Positions 40,427 through 49,853 are shown, counted from the stretch's first letter. The stretch is 64,000 nucleotides of DNA from Viridilinea sp964592425 (GCA_964592425.1 CAZQCG010000016.1:1-64000), one strand, 5' to 3'. Numbers and translations: made by a program. Notes: a model not told the origin generated them from the sequence alone.

Positions 40427-41182
40427 ATGCGTGAGCGTGTCTACCGAACCGAGGGCCTGATCCTGCGGCGGAGCGACTTCGGTGAAGCTGACCGGCTCCT
40501 GCTCCTGGCCACTCCCGAAGGCAAACAGCGTGTGGTGGCTAAAGGTGTGCGCAAGACCACCAGCAAACTTGCTGGTCATCTTGAGCTCTTTACCCACACG
40601 AGCCTGATGCTGGCCCTCGGGCGCAACCTTGATCTGATCACCCAGAGCCAGACTCTCAGCCATCACGCCCTTCTGCGCTCCGATCTGCGCCGCCTCAGCG
40701 CCGCCTACTACGCAGCCGAACTCTACGACCGGCTCACCGAAGAGGGTGATCCCAGCAGTGCCCTCTTTAGCTTGCTGCTGGCCTGTTTTGAGGGCCTTGA
40801 TCATAGTGCCAACCCCGACCTGGTGCTGCGCTTCTACGAACTGCGCCTCCTGCTCCTCGCTGGCTATCGGCCGCACCTGCACCACTGTGCCGTCTGTGGC
40901 GAACAGCTCAGCGAGGCCACCGACCGTTTCAGTCCAGCCCTTGGCGGAGCCCTCTGCCCGCATCACCGTGACGCCGACCGGGCTGCTTTGCCGATGGGCG
41001 GGGCGGCCTTTCGCTTGTTGCGCTACCTCCAGTCGCGCCCCCTCACTGCCGTCGAGGCCCTGCGCCTCTCGCCCGAAGTGCGCACCGAAGTTGAACAGTT
41101 GCTGCGCACTTATCTGCGTCAGCAACTCGAGCGCGATCTGAAGTCGGTGGCCTTTCTTGACGCGGTTATGCGGGTCGAATAG
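40427..41182 (+). CDS. recO: DNA repair protein RecO
   Basis: The 251-residue protein helps load RecA at gaps in the RecFOR pathway. The N-terminal OB fold (VYRTEGLILRRSDFGEADRLLLLATPEG) and a C-terminal zinc site (HCAVCGEQL ... GGALCPHH) are conserved. The ATG at 40427 gives the usual N-terminus (MRERVYRTEG); a GTG at 40412 is possible. It follows larE by 45 bases and leads into the PH-domain gene. Confidence 0.93.
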   Translation: MRERVYRTEGLILRRSDFGEADRLLLLATPEGKQRVVAKGVRKTTSKLAGHLELFTHTSLMLALGRNLDLITQSQTLSHHALLRSDLRRLSAAYYAAELYDRLTEEGDPSSALFSLLLACFEGLDHSANPDLVLRFYELRLLLLAGYRPHLHHCAVCGEQLSEATDRFSPALGGALCPHHRDADRAALPMGGAAFRLLRYLQSRPLTAVEALRLSPEVRTEVEQLLRTYLRQQLERDLKSVAFLDAVMRVE

Positions 41183-41193
41183 GGAGAGACCTT

Positions 41194-41862
41194 ATGGCAT
41201 ACATCGACGCATTGCTGAGTCGCGGCGAACAGGTCATCTATATCGCACGCCAGCACATCTTTGTCCTCATCTCCAATATCCTCGCCGAACTGATCCTGAT
41301 TGCCATCCTGGTTGCTGCAGGGGTGGCGTCAAACCTGGCTTTCTCCAATTCTAATGTGATGATCGGCTCGTTCAGCGCCAACAGCCTGATCTTGCTGATC
41401 TGCGTTGGGATCAGCATTCTGGTGTTGATCAGCGGTACACTCGATTATATGCGCTGGATCTCTGAGCAGTATGTTGTCACCGACCGGCGCGTGATCCAGA
41501 TTCGCGGTATTCTCAATAAGCGGGTGATCGACTCTTCCCTTGAGAAGATCAACGATGTCGAGTTGCGCCAGAGCTTGATCGGGCGTATGCTCAACTTCGG
41601 CACGATTGAAATCCTTACTGCCTCTGGTGATGAGGGTGCCAACCTGATTGAGCGGATTACCAATCCCCTTGAGTTTAAGCGGGCCATGCTCGAAGCTAAA
41701 CATAACCATGAGCATGGCTATGGTTATTTTGATCCGCCTTCCGTCCCACCTGCCAATGACCTGCAGCATACCCTCGAAGAACTGGCCCTCCTGCGTGACC
41801 GCGGCATCCTCTCGCCTGCTGAGTTCGAGGCCAAAAAGCGTGAGCTGCTGAGTCGCATCTGA
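41194..41862 (+). CDS. Bacterial PH-domain membrane protein with SHOCT motif
   Basis: The 222-residue protein has two membrane segments (ILAELILIAILVAAGVA and LILLICVGISILVLIS), then a bPH2 (YdbT-like) domain with QYVVTDRRVIQIRGILNKRVIDSSLEKINDVELRQSLIGRMLNFG, the hallmark of this family. The C-terminal 35 residues (LQHTLEELALLRDRGILSPAEFEAKKRELL, cut here) are a SHOCT helix, a common oligomerisation tail. The function of this family is mostly unknown. It is cotranscribed with recO, 11 bases downstream of it. Confidence 0.85.
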   Translation: MAYIDALLSRGEQVIYIARQHIFVLISNILAELILIAILVAAGVASNLAFSNSNVMIGSFSANSLILLICVGISILVLISGTLDYMRWISEQYVVTDRRVIQIRGILNKRVIDSSLEKINDVELRQSLIGRMLNFGTIEILTASGDEGANLIERITNPLEFKRAMLEAKHNHEHGYGYFDPPSVPPANDLQHTLEELALLRDRGILSPAEFEAKKRELLSRI

Positions 41863-41878
41863 TGAAAGCACACGCCCT

Positions 41879-42697
41879 ATGCAAGCCTTGATTGCTCAGG
41901 CCCGCGCCGTGATCACCGCGCAGACTGCGCTCATCCCCCGCGTCGGGCTGATCCTGGGTTCGGGCCTTGATGCCCTGGCCGATACACTCGAAGCACCGGT
42001 TGTCGTCCCCTATGGGGCGATCCCCGGCTTTCACGCCCCCGCTGTGGCTGGCCATCGCGGTGAACTGGCCCTGGGCTGGTTGCAAGGGACGCCGGTCGCC
42101 GCGCTGCGTGGACGCTTCCATTTCTATGAGGGCTATAGTATGGCCGAGGTGACCTTCCCCGTGCGCGTGCTGCACGCCCTAGGCTGCACCACGCTGATTG
42201 TTACCAATGCGGCCGGTGGCCTGCGCCCCGACTGGCAGGTGGGTGATCTGATGTGCATCAGTGACCAGATCTTCCTGCCCGGTCTCGCTGGCCATAGCCC
42301 GCTGATCGGCCCCAACGACGATGCCCTTGGCCCGCGCTTCCCGCCAATGGTCGGGGCCTATAGCGATGAACTTGCCGATCTCGCCCATACAGCCGCTGCT
42401 GGCCTCGGCCTGACCCTGCGCACAGGGGTCTACGTTATGGTCGCTGGCCCCGCCTTCGAGAGCGCCGCCGAGTTGCGTATGCTGCGCCTGCTCGGTGCCG
42501 ATGCTGTCGGTATGTCTACCGCCCCCGAGGTGCTTGTCGCCCGCCATGCTGGTATGCGCGTGCTCGGCATTTCGCTGATCACCAACCTGGCCCTGCCCGA
42601 CGGCCCGCCCGCTAACCATGCCGAGGTGCTGGTGGCTGGCGAACAGGCTCGCCCAGCCTTCTCCGCCCTCATTCGTGCCGTGACGGCGCACCTCTGA
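41879..42697 (+). CDS. punA: Purine nucleoside phosphorylase, PNP-I trimeric type
   Basis: The 272-residue enzyme splits purine nucleosides with phosphate. The GLILGSGL start, the phosphate-site HRGELALG and RFHFYEGY, NAAGG, and the purine-site GVYVMVAGPAFESAAELRMLRLLGADAVGMS and ISLITN are clear. The Asn in SLITN is the residue that selects 6-oxopurines such as inosine and guanosine in the trimeric class. Length is typical. It follows the PH-domain gene by 16 bases and is followed 21 bases later by the dual protease gene. Confidence 0.93.
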   Translation: MQALIAQARAVITAQTALIPRVGLILGSGLDALADTLEAPVVVPYGAIPGFHAPAVAGHRGELALGWLQGTPVAALRGRFHFYEGYSMAEVTFPVRVLHALGCTTLIVTNAAGGLRPDWQVGDLMCISDQIFLPGLAGHSPLIGPNDDALGPRFPPMVGAYSDELADLAHTAAAGLGLTLRTGVYVMVAGPAFESAAELRMLRLLGADAVGMSTAPEVLVARHAGMRVLGISLITNLALPDGPPANHAEVLVAGEQARPAFSALIRAVTAHL

Positions 42698-42718
42698 GGC
42701 CACCAGATCAGGAGGTCT

Positions 42719-45613
42719 ATGCTTAGCCTGACCCCCCTTGAACGTCTGCCAGCCCTCGACCCAGATCTGCGTCAGCGCCTGGCCACGTTCTGGATCACCA
42801 GTCTTGAAGAATTCGTCTCGACAACCCGTGCCAGCAATCAGCAGCATGGGAGCGGACGGGTGGCCCTCGCTCTGGCTCTGGACATCGATCCAACCGCGCT
42901 TGACCTACTGATCGCTGCTGCCCTGCCCCTCCTGCCTCCCGATCAGAGTTTCGATCTCCCGGTTGAGCAAGAGCTCGGTGCTGGTCTTGTGCTCGAAGGC
43001 TACCTGCCGGTTGACGCAACCAGCTTTGATCTACCCACCAGCCTGCCAGCCAGCGTTGAGCCCGCATTCAAGCTGCCAGCACCGCAGAGCCAGGGCGTGC
43101 GCAACACATGTGTCGCCTTCACCCTCGCTGCCGCCTGCCAGATGCTCAGCCGTGACCCCACGCCCCTCTCCGCGCAGTTCCTCTACTGGGCGGCCAAGGC
43201 CCGCGATGGCATCCCCGGTGATGTTGGTACCAATCCCGAGACGGCGGTGATCGCGCTTCAGAGCACCGGTATCTGTACTGCTACAGCATGGCCCTATCGC
43301 CCCTCACCGCGTGACGATCGCAATCCCGGCCATGGTCCGCCCCCTGAGTTGGCCCTGGCCGAGGCACCGCTCCGTCGCTTGCAAAGCTACCGCAAGCTGC
43401 CAGCTACCAGCCTTCCCTTGATCAAGGCGGCGCTTGCAGAAGGCCATCCCGTCCTGATCGGCCTGCCGATCTGGGAGCACTGGCAGGGTGCCTGGCAGGG
43501 TCGCCACCTGGGACGGCTGCGCGGCCCGCTGCCGGGTGAACGCCGCGGCGGCGGCCATGCGCTGTGTGCGCTTGGCTACCGTGATGACCCGGCTGCACCG
43601 GGCGGCGGCTACCTGATCGTGCGTAACTCGTGGGGGGCTGAGTGGGGGCTTGCCAATCCTGACGGCCCCGGCCTCGCCCATGTGCCCTACCGCCTCATAC
43701 TCGAACAGGGCCTGGCGGCCCTTGCCCTTGAAACGGTGGTCGTTGCGTCAACGCCAGACTCGCCAAGGCCGACCGACGCCACAACCCATGCCAGTCTTAC
43801 AGTTGGGGCCGCCCTCAAACCGCAGTTGGCCACGCTCTATGCCGAGGCGCGTGCCATTCAGGCGCAGGTCAATACGCTGGTTGCTGGCCTTGCCGCCCTG
43901 CTTGAGCCGGCAGCACCCGCCAGTACACCCACCCCCCCTGTCGCCAGCAAGGATCGCCCACGCAGGCCACAGCCAACCGCCCGCCCTACTCACGCGATGG
44001 GGGGCGGCCCGTTACGCCTGCTCAGTGGTGAAAATGGGCCAGTGGGCCAGGATCTGGCCCCCAATGGCCTTGCGCCCAGCGGCGAGCGCCTGCTGCAGAT
44101 TGATGTCGCTTCGGCCGCCGAGGTCGCCCGGCACAAGCCCAACGCCGAACCACGGGAGCGCCTGCGCATCCTTAAAGCCAAGCATCACAGTGTCACCGAG
44201 ACCTTTGCCGGTACAGTCAGCGACGTAGACCAGAGCAAGATCGAAGCGGCGCGCTGGGCCGTGGTGATCAACGGTGATGAGCAGGCCGCTCTGATCAAGG
44301 CGATCTGGCCGCTGATCGCGTGGCGTATGCAACAGATGGGTCTGACCGCTCCCAGCGTCACCTTCCAGGAGGATGAAAGTGCCGGGGCCTGGCTGAAACG
44401 CCACAGCGACGACTTCACCCGCAACCTCAAAGATAACTGGGGCGGCATCCCGCCGGTGCTGCTCTATCGCCACACCGAGGATGGCCCAGAGCGCGTCGGC
44501 CCATGGCTTGCCCGTCACGGCGTGAGCGTCGGCCCGGTCGATCCGCGTCGTGGCGTGCCCTTCTACTTGCTGCTCTTAGGCCGCCCCGGGCCGCTCGCCG
44601 ACGATGATCCGACCGCTATCCCCATGGACTTCCAGTATGAACTCGACATCTTCTGGGGCGTCGGGCGGCTCTGCTTTACTGATGCCCAGGGCCAGCACCG
44701 TCTGGCGGACTACCGCACCTATGCCGAGCGCCTCGTGCAGTTCGAGCAGCGCAACGATGCGCCCGCCCGCCTGCGCAAAGAGTTGGCCTGCTTTGCCACC
44801 AGGCATCCCGGCGACCTCTCGACGATGCGCAGTGCTGATGAACTCGTGGGTAGCCTGGTTCAATGGCAGGCCAACCCGGCCAACCTGCCTGCCCGCGCTG
44901 GCTTCGGCCTGCAGCAGCTTGCCGCCGACCAGGCCACCCGTGCTGGCTTCGAGCGCCTGCTCACCGCCGACGGCAAAGCCCCCGCCCTGCTCTTCAGCGC
45001 CACCCACGGCCTGGGCCTGCCACTCAGCGATGAACGCCTGGCTTTGCACCAGGGGGCCCTGGTGTTGCAGGACTGGGATGGCATCGGTAACGTCCGGCGT
45101 GAACACTGGTATGCCGGCGAGGATCTGCAAACGCTGCAGCCGAATCTGGAGGGCATGCTGGCAGTCCTCTTCGCCTGCTATGGTCTGGGCTGCCCCGCTT
45201 ACGACGAGTTTGTCTTCGAGGAGGGGGCTGAGCGGCGACGGATTGCCAGCTTCCCTCTGGTGGCCCAGCTGCCCCAGCAACTCCTGCGTCATGGTGCCCT
45301 TGGTGTAATTGGCCATGTCGAACGGGCCTGGACCTTCGCCTTCAGCGGCACTGACGGGGCCCGGGCCCAGTCGCAGCCCTTCGAGGATGTGCTTGGCCGT
45401 CTGGTTCAGGGGCGTCCCCTTGGCGACGCGCTCGACCAGTTCGATATGATCAGGGGCGCTCGTTCGATGGCCCTGGCTCAGGAGCTTGAACAGATCAACT
45501 TTGGGCGGCGCATTGACCCCTTTAACCTGACCCGCCTCTGGATCGCTCGCAACGACGCCCGTAACTATGCTCTGCTGGGTGATCCTGCAGCACGCTTGCC
45601 GTATAGCATGTGA
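42719..45613 (+). CDS. Protein with a papain-fold and a second, caspase-like (clan CD) cysteine-protease domain
   Basis: This 964-residue protein has three parts. Residues 1-85 are helical and look like a HhH/DUF4332-type adaptor. Residues 110-335 are a C1 (papain) domain: oxyanion Gln125 and nucleophile Cys131 in SQGVRNTCVAF, catalytic His280 in GGGHALCALGY and Asn303 in VRNSWGAEWG, all in the right order. A linker with Pro and Ala follows (345-430). Residues 450-964 hold a second domain with a His in LFSATHGLGLPL (His763) and a Cys in LFACYGLGCP (Cys820), the His-Cys dyad of caspase/C25/CHAT-like peptidases. No signal peptide is seen, so it acts inside the cell. It has AGGAGG ribosome binding in front of ATG 42719. 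Substrate and activation are unknown; the C-terminal dyad could cut the N-terminal part or vice versa. It is last in the run from recO. Confidence 0.82.
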   Translation: MLSLTPLERLPALDPDLRQRLATFWITSLEEFVSTTRASNQQHGSGRVALALALDIDPTALDLLIAAALPLLPPDQSFDLPVEQELGAGLVLEGYLPVDATSFDLPTSLPASVEPAFKLPAPQSQGVRNTCVAFTLAAACQMLSRDPTPLSAQFLYWAAKARDGIPGDVGTNPETAVIALQSTGICTATAWPYRPSPRDDRNPGHGPPPELALAEAPLRRLQSYRKLPATSLPLIKAALAEGHPVLIGLPIWEHWQGAWQGRHLGRLRGPLPGERRGGGHALCALGYRDDPAAPGGGYLIVRNSWGAEWGLANPDGPGLAHVPYRLILEQGLAALALETVVVASTPDSPRPTDATTHASLTVGAALKPQLATLYAEARAIQAQVNTLVAGLAALLEPAAPASTPTPPVASKDRPRRPQPTARPTHAMGGGPLRLLSGENGPVGQDLAPNGLAPSGERLLQIDVASAAEVARHKPNAEPRERLRILKAKHHSVTETFAGTVSDVDQSKIEAARWAVVINGDEQAALIKAIWPLIAWRMQQMGLTAPSVTFQEDESAGAWLKRHSDDFTRNLKDNWGGIPPVLLYRHTEDGPERVGPWLARHGVSVGPVDPRRGVPFYLLLLGRPGPLADDDPTAIPMDFQYELDIFWGVGRLCFTDAQGQHRLADYRTYAERLVQFEQRNDAPARLRKELACFATRHPGDLSTMRSADELVGSLVQWQANPANLPARAGFGLQQLAADQATRAGFERLLTADGKAPALLFSATHGLGLPLSDERLALHQGALVLQDWDGIGNVRREHWYAGEDLQTLQPNLEGMLAVLFACYGLGCPAYDEFVFEEGAERRRIASFPLVAQLPQQLLRHGALGVIGHVERAWTFAFSGTDGARAQSQPFEDVLGRLVQGRPLGDALDQFDMIRGARSMALAQELEQINFGRRIDPFNLTRLWIARNDARNYALLGDPAARLPYSM

Positions 45614-45630
45614 GTGTGACCAGATCTTGT

Positions 45631-45710
45631 GGGGCTGCGCCCCACGCCCCACTGGCTTGAGGTAGGATGCGAGCGGCCCTGGTTCGCTTGCGTCCTCCTT
45701 CTTCAAGCCA
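45631..45710. repeat. GC palindrome and extended hairpin upstream of the M20 peptidase gene
   Basis: GGGGCTGCGCCCC at 45631-45643 is the same palindrome core that occurs (reverse complement) at 30230-30242. A second stem from 45653 to 45710 pairs TGGCTTGA with TCAAGCCA and AGGATGCGAGCG with CGCTTGCGTCCT (ten of twelve). It is followed immediately by AAAGGAGA, the ribosome site of the next gene. It may act as a terminator of the long protease gene or as a leader structure. Confidence 0.5.
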
Positions 45711-45728
45711 AAAGGAGACATCCCCTAC

Positions 45729-46892
45729 ATGTCGACTACCATATCCCCAGAGGCGCTTACCGCCTGGTTTACGCCACGTCTGGAAACCTTTATCACTGAA
45801 CTGAGCGCGCTCTGCGCCATCGAGTGCCCCAGCGACTCCAAGGCTGGCGTGGACGAGGCCGGGGCCTGGGTGCGCCGCTGGGTCGCTACACGCGGCTGGG
45901 AAATACAGACCTTCCCCGATGCACAGGCCGGCGACAATCTGGTCTGCAACCTGTATGGCAGCGGGACGCTACGGGTCATGCTGGTCGCCCACCTCGACAC
46001 GGTCTATCCGCTAGGCGTGGCGGCCACCCGTCCGTTGCGGCGTGAGCAGGGCAAGCTGATCGGCCCCGGCAGTGCCGACAACAAGAGCGGCCTGCTCGCC
46101 GGGCTCTACGCGATGGAGGCTCTGGCCACCCTTGATTCCGCCTGCTTTGCAACCCTCAGCCTGGTCTGCGGCAGTGACGAGGAGACCGACGCCCGCTCTT
46201 CGGGCACCCTCTTGAACCGGCTGGCCCCCGGCTACGACCTGGCGCTCGTGCTCGAGGCGGCCCGCGAAAATGGCGACATCGTCAGCGCACGCAAGGGTAA
46301 CGGTCTCTTCACCCTTGACGTGCATGGGCGTGCAGCCCATGCCGGGGTTGAGCCCGAGCGGGGGGCAAGTGCCGTACTGGCTCTGGCCCACCAGATCATT
46401 GCCATCCAGGCGCTCAACGGGCGCTGGCCGGGCGTCACCCTCAACGTCGGCGTGATCAGTGGTGGCAGCGTCACCAATGCTGTTCCCGACACGGCCTCTG
46501 CCCAGGTGGATCTGCGCATCGTCGCACCTGGGCAAGCCGCCGAGGTTGAGGCTGCCATACGCGCCATCACCGACCAGGGCTACGTCGCTGGCACCCACAC
46601 CACGCTCAGCGTCGACTGGGGTTTTCCGCCGATGGATCGCACCCCGGCCATTGCGCGCCTGGCCAGCCTGGCCCAGCGCTGCGCACACGACCTGGGCTTT
46701 GAGGTGGCCGAAGCAGCCACCGGCGGTGTCAGCTACGCCAACCTGCTGGCCGGGGCCGGTTTGCCCGTCCTCGACGGCCTCGGGCCAGTTGGCGGCAACG
46801 ACCACAGCCCCGCCGAATATATTGATGAAGCCGCCATCGTGCCGCGCACTGCCCTGCTGGCCCTGCTGATCGCCCGTGCCGGAGCAGCGTGA
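45729..46892 (+). CDS. M20-family metallopeptidase (glutamate-carboxypeptidase-like)
   Basis: The 387-residue dizinc peptidase has the first metal His in LVAHLDTVYPLG, the bridging Asp in GPGSADNKSG, the general-base Glu pair in CGSDEETDA, and the final His in GGNDHSPAEYID, so all metal ligands are present. A lid/dimer domain lies in the middle with GRAAHAGVEPERGASA, as in carboxypeptidase G2. Substrate is unknown. It starts at ATG 45729 with AAAGGAGA ten bases upstream; no signal peptide. The next gene, exonuclease III, starts 68 bases after it. Confidence 0.9.
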   Translation: MSTTISPEALTAWFTPRLETFITELSALCAIECPSDSKAGVDEAGAWVRRWVATRGWEIQTFPDAQAGDNLVCNLYGSGTLRVMLVAHLDTVYPLGVAATRPLRREQGKLIGPGSADNKSGLLAGLYAMEALATLDSACFATLSLVCGSDEETDARSSGTLLNRLAPGYDLALVLEAARENGDIVSARKGNGLFTLDVHGRAAHAGVEPERGASAVLALAHQIIAIQALNGRWPGVTLNVGVISGGSVTNAVPDTASAQVDLRIVAPGQAAEVEAAIRAITDQGYVAGTHTTLSVDWGFPPMDRTPAIARLASLAQRCAHDLGFEVAEAATGGVSYANLLAGAGLPVLDGLGPVGGNDHSPAEYIDEAAIVPRTALLALLIARAGAA

Positions 46893-46960
46893 CGGTACCC
46901 AGGCCCCACTTGCCCGCTCATCCTCATTGCAACCAGCCTGCCGTACAGCACAGCACCGTT

Positions 46961-47746
46961 ATGCGCATCATCTCGTGGAATGTCAACGGGCTGCGTGCCG
47001 CCGCACGCAAGGGCTTCCCGGCCTGGCTGGCTGGCTGTGGGGCGAGTGTCGTTGCCCTGCAGGAGATCCGCGCTACCCCTGCCCAACTCGCGCCGGAGGT
47101 GCGCTCACCGCCGGGCTACCATGTTGATTGGCTGCCAGCCCTGCGCCCCGGCTACAGCGGCGTCGCCACCTTCAGCCGCGCGGCCCCCCTGGCTGTCAGC
47201 AGCGGGCTGGGCCTGGCCGAGTTTGACGCCGAGGGGCGCGTGCTGGTAACCCGCTACCCGGCCTTTAGCCTCTACAACGTCTATGTCCCCAGTGGTACCA
47301 GCGGTCCTGCCCGCATCGAGTTCAAACTTGCCTTCACGGCCGCCCTGCACACCGCGCTGCGCACTGAACTTGCCGCCGGACAACCCCTGGTCGTTGTAGG
47401 CGACTTGAACACAGCCTACAGCGAAATCGATCTCGCCCGCCCACGTGAGAACCAGCGCAACTCCGGCTTTCTCCCCGTCGAGCGCACCGCCCTTGGCGAA
47501 CTCTTCGCCCTGGGCCTGGTCGATAGTTTCCGCCATCTACATCCCGACCTGCGCCGCTACAGCTGGTGGACCCAGCGGGCCGGCGCACGGGCACGCGACG
47601 TTGGCTGGCGGATCGACTACATTCTCATCTCGTCCAACCTCGTCCCTTACCTCGTTGCTGCCGCCACTCACCCCGAACAGACCGGTTCCGACCATTGCCC
47701 GGTCAGCGCCGACTTCTGCTTTAGTGGAGATCTCGCTAACGGCTAA
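46961..47746 (+). CDS. xth: Exodeoxyribonuclease III
   Basis: The 261-residue Mg-dependent AP endonuclease/3' exonuclease repairs abasic and oxidised sites. RIISWNVNGLRA, LQEIRATPAQL (metal Glu), YNVYVPSG, GDLNTAYSEIDLA (catalytic Asp and Asn) and the final RIDYIL...GSDHCPVSAD are all present. One detail: the usual YVPNG is YVPSG. The ATG at 46961 was chosen; upstream GTG codons add nothing family-like. The stop overlaps the convergent hydrolase gene by four bases. Confidence 0.94.
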   Translation: MRIISWNVNGLRAAARKGFPAWLAGCGASVVALQEIRATPAQLAPEVRSPPGYHVDWLPALRPGYSGVATFSRAAPLAVSSGLGLAEFDAEGRVLVTRYPAFSLYNVYVPSGTSGPARIEFKLAFTAALHTALRTELAAGQPLVVVGDLNTAYSEIDLARPRENQRNSGFLPVERTALGELFALGLVDSFRHLHPDLRRYSWWTQRAGARARDVGWRIDYILISSNLVPYLVAAATHPEQTGSDHCPVSADFCFSGDLANG

Positions 47747-48615
47747 TCCGCCCGGCCTGGCCCGGCCAGGAAGCCAAGCAGCAGCCCACTGAACTGTTCC
47801 TCGGCCTCGATCTGTGGAAAATGGCCACAGCGTGGAATGATCACCAGGCGGGCTTTGGGCAGGGCGGCATGGGCTACTTTGGCGTAGCGGACGGGGAACA
47901 TACGATCCTCGGCCCCCCAGACGATCAGGGTTGGACAGTTGATCGAGGCCAACTGCGGCCAGAGCCCACTCCCCTGCAGGTCGTTCGCCTCATAATTTCG
48001 GCTCAAGGCAAGCATCGTCTGGCGCACACCGGGATCGCCCAGGGTGCGGCGGCCCCGTTCAATCAACTCGGGCGTGACATAACGATCAGGGTTCGCAAAG
48101 GCCCCGCTGAGCTGCATACGGATCACCGCAGGCTGGGCCGAGAGCGCGAGGATCGCTTCGCCGAGGAAGGGCAGTGTCCCGCCTTTGCGCATAAAGAGCG
48201 GGAGCTGCATAAAGCCTTCACTATCGGCGATCAGCAGGCGTTTAACCCGCTCCGGATAGAGGATGGTGGTCGCCAGGGCATGTTTGCCGCCCATCGAGTG
48301 ACCAACCACGGCAGCGCTCTGTATCCCCAATGTCGCAAGCAGGCCAATATTCAGCTCGGCGTAGCGTCTCAGGCTGTAGGCCCCGTCACCGGGCTTGTCC
48401 GACTGGCCAAAGCCGAGCGCATCAGGGGCGATCACCCGGTAGCCCGCCGCCGCCAGGCGTGCAATGCTTGGTAGCCAGTCATCGGCGTTGACCGCAAAGC
48501 CGTGCAGGAGCAGCACGGCTGGCCCGTTGCCCGCGCTCAAGACGCGCAGCCGCACGCCGCCCGTCTGCACCAGATGTTCTTCGACGCCGGTGATCGGTTC
48601 AGGGCTGGAAGTCAT
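47743..48615 (-). CDS. Alpha/beta-fold hydrolase
   Basis: The 290-residue hydrolase has LLLHGFAVNADDW, the GHSMGGKHALA elbow with nucleophile Ser, the late Asp in WGAEDRMFPV and His in RCGHFPQIEA. A complete triad means a likely active esterase, lipase or C-C hydrolase of the BphD/MhpC type. The substrate is unknown. It starts at ATG 48615, five bases after the AI-2E permease gene on the same strand, so the two are cotranscribed. It is unrelated by position to the other hydrolase at 5525-6397. Confidence 0.85.
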   Translation of the reverse strand: MTSSPEPITGVEEHLVQTGGVRLRVLSAGNGPAVLLLHGFAVNADDWLPSIARLAAAGYRVIAPDALGFGQSDKPGDGAYSLRRYAELNIGLLATLGIQSAAVVGHSMGGKHALATTILYPERVKRLLIADSEGFMQLPLFMRKGGTLPFLGEAILALSAQPAVIRMQLSGAFANPDRYVTPELIERGRRTLGDPGVRQTMLALSRNYEANDLQGSGLWPQLASINCPTLIVWGAEDRMFPVRYAKVAHAALPKARLVIIPRCGHFPQIEAEEQFSGLLLGFLAGPGRAD

Positions 48616-48620
48616 CGCCT

Positions 48621-49853
48621 TCAGGCTCCTTGCTCAGGTTTTGCAACTTTCTTGTCTGGCTCATCGCTTGGGGTTAGCGCCTCCTGGGCGATGACCAGAT
48701 CCAGATCATGTTTAATGCGCCAATCAAGCTGCCCGGCCGGTAGCGGCGGCTCGCTCAGGCGTCCATAGAGATAGTTAAAGACATCACGCGAGACGGCCCC
48801 CAGAGGTGCGGAGAAGATTGCGCCGAGTACCCCGAAAGCCTGGGCACAGATCACCAGTAATACCATCAGAACGGCCGGGTGTAGACCAACGCTCTCGCCC
48901 ACGATGCGTGGCACCAGAAAATTATTCTCAAGCTGCTGGATCGCAATGTAGAGGATCAGCACTGCGATCCCGGTGCTCGGTGAGTCCACAAAGCCGAGCA
49001 GGATCGCCGGAATTGAGCCGAGGATCGGCCCGATGATCGGGATCAGTTCGGTAATCCCGGCGATCACTGCCAGCAGCAGCACATAGGGTACCTGTAGCCC
49101 CAGCAGGTTCAGGATTAGCAGGCCAAGCCCTGCGGCTGTGCCAACTATTGCGCCGAGCACCAGTTGGCCCCGCAGGTAGCCACTAAAATCATGATCAACA
49201 ATCGTGATCACCGCCCAGAAGTCGCTGCGTAGCCAATTCGGCAGCAAGCGGTTGAGCGCTGCCTGTCCCTTGTGCTGATCCATCAGCACATAGAAGAGCC
49301 AGAAGGGGATCAAGAAGAAGCCTAGCAGGAACGAGACCGTGTTGGCCACCGAGAGTACACTATCGAGCAGAAAGGTGCCGATGCCTTGCAGGTAGGTGAC
49401 AAAGTTGACCCGTAGCGTATTGGCTGCCTGTGCAATGATCGACGAGAGGATCTCTTCGACCTGATTCTTGATGCTTGGCGGCAGGTTGGCAAGCAGCGCA
49501 TCGTACTCGTCGCTCAGCTGGCTGACCCAGAGTTGGACGGTGGGAATGTCGGGCAGGGCGCGGATCAACTGGCCTACCTGATCGATCAGAGGGGGTAGCA
49601 GGAAGGCGAAGAAGGTGATCACCAGCCCTAACACGGCCACATAGACCAGCAAGATCGCCGCCCAGCGCGGCATACGCCGTTCGAGCCGGTTAACAAACGG
49701 CAGAAAGAGGTAGGCCAGAATGCTCCCGAAGATAAAGGGTGTCAGTGCTGAGCTGGCAGCCCAGAACAGCCAGCCAATGGCGTAGAGACTGGTCAGCACA
49801 AGTATCCAGCGTGCAACGCCACGCGGATTGATCCGTTCAAGCAAGCTTATCAT
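48621..49853 (-). CDS. AI-2E family (PerM/YdiK) transporter
   Basis: The 410-residue membrane protein has about eight helices and the family signature: an N-terminal helix pair (ALTPFIFGSILAYLFLPFVNRLERR), a long soluble loop with LPPSIKNQVEEILSS, then GAIVGTAAGLGLLILNLLGLQVPYVLLLAVIAGITELIPIIGPILGSIPAILLGF (shown only in part here: GITELIPIIGPILG is the hallmark) and QQLENNFLVPRIVG. Substrates of this family include Na+ in exchange and possibly autoinducer-2. The C-terminal 40 residues are charged and end in KKVAKPEQGA. Confidence 0.9.
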   Translation of the reverse strand: MISLLERINPRGVARWILVLTSLYAIGWLFWAASSALTPFIFGSILAYLFLPFVNRLERRMPRWAAILLVYVAVLGLVITFFAFLLPPLIDQVGQLIRALPDIPTVQLWVSQLSDEYDALLANLPPSIKNQVEEILSSIIAQAANTLRVNFVTYLQGIGTFLLDSVLSVANTVSFLLGFFLIPFWLFYVLMDQHKGQAALNRLLPNWLRSDFWAVITIVDHDFSGYLRGQLVLGAIVGTAAGLGLLILNLLGLQVPYVLLLAVIAGITELIPIIGPILGSIPAILLGFVDSPSTGIAVLILYIAIQQLENNFLVPRIVGESVGLHPAVLMVLLVICAQAFGVLGAIFSAPLGAVSRDVFNYLYGRLSEPPLPAGQLDWRIKHDLDLVIAQEALTPSDEPDKKVAKPEQGA

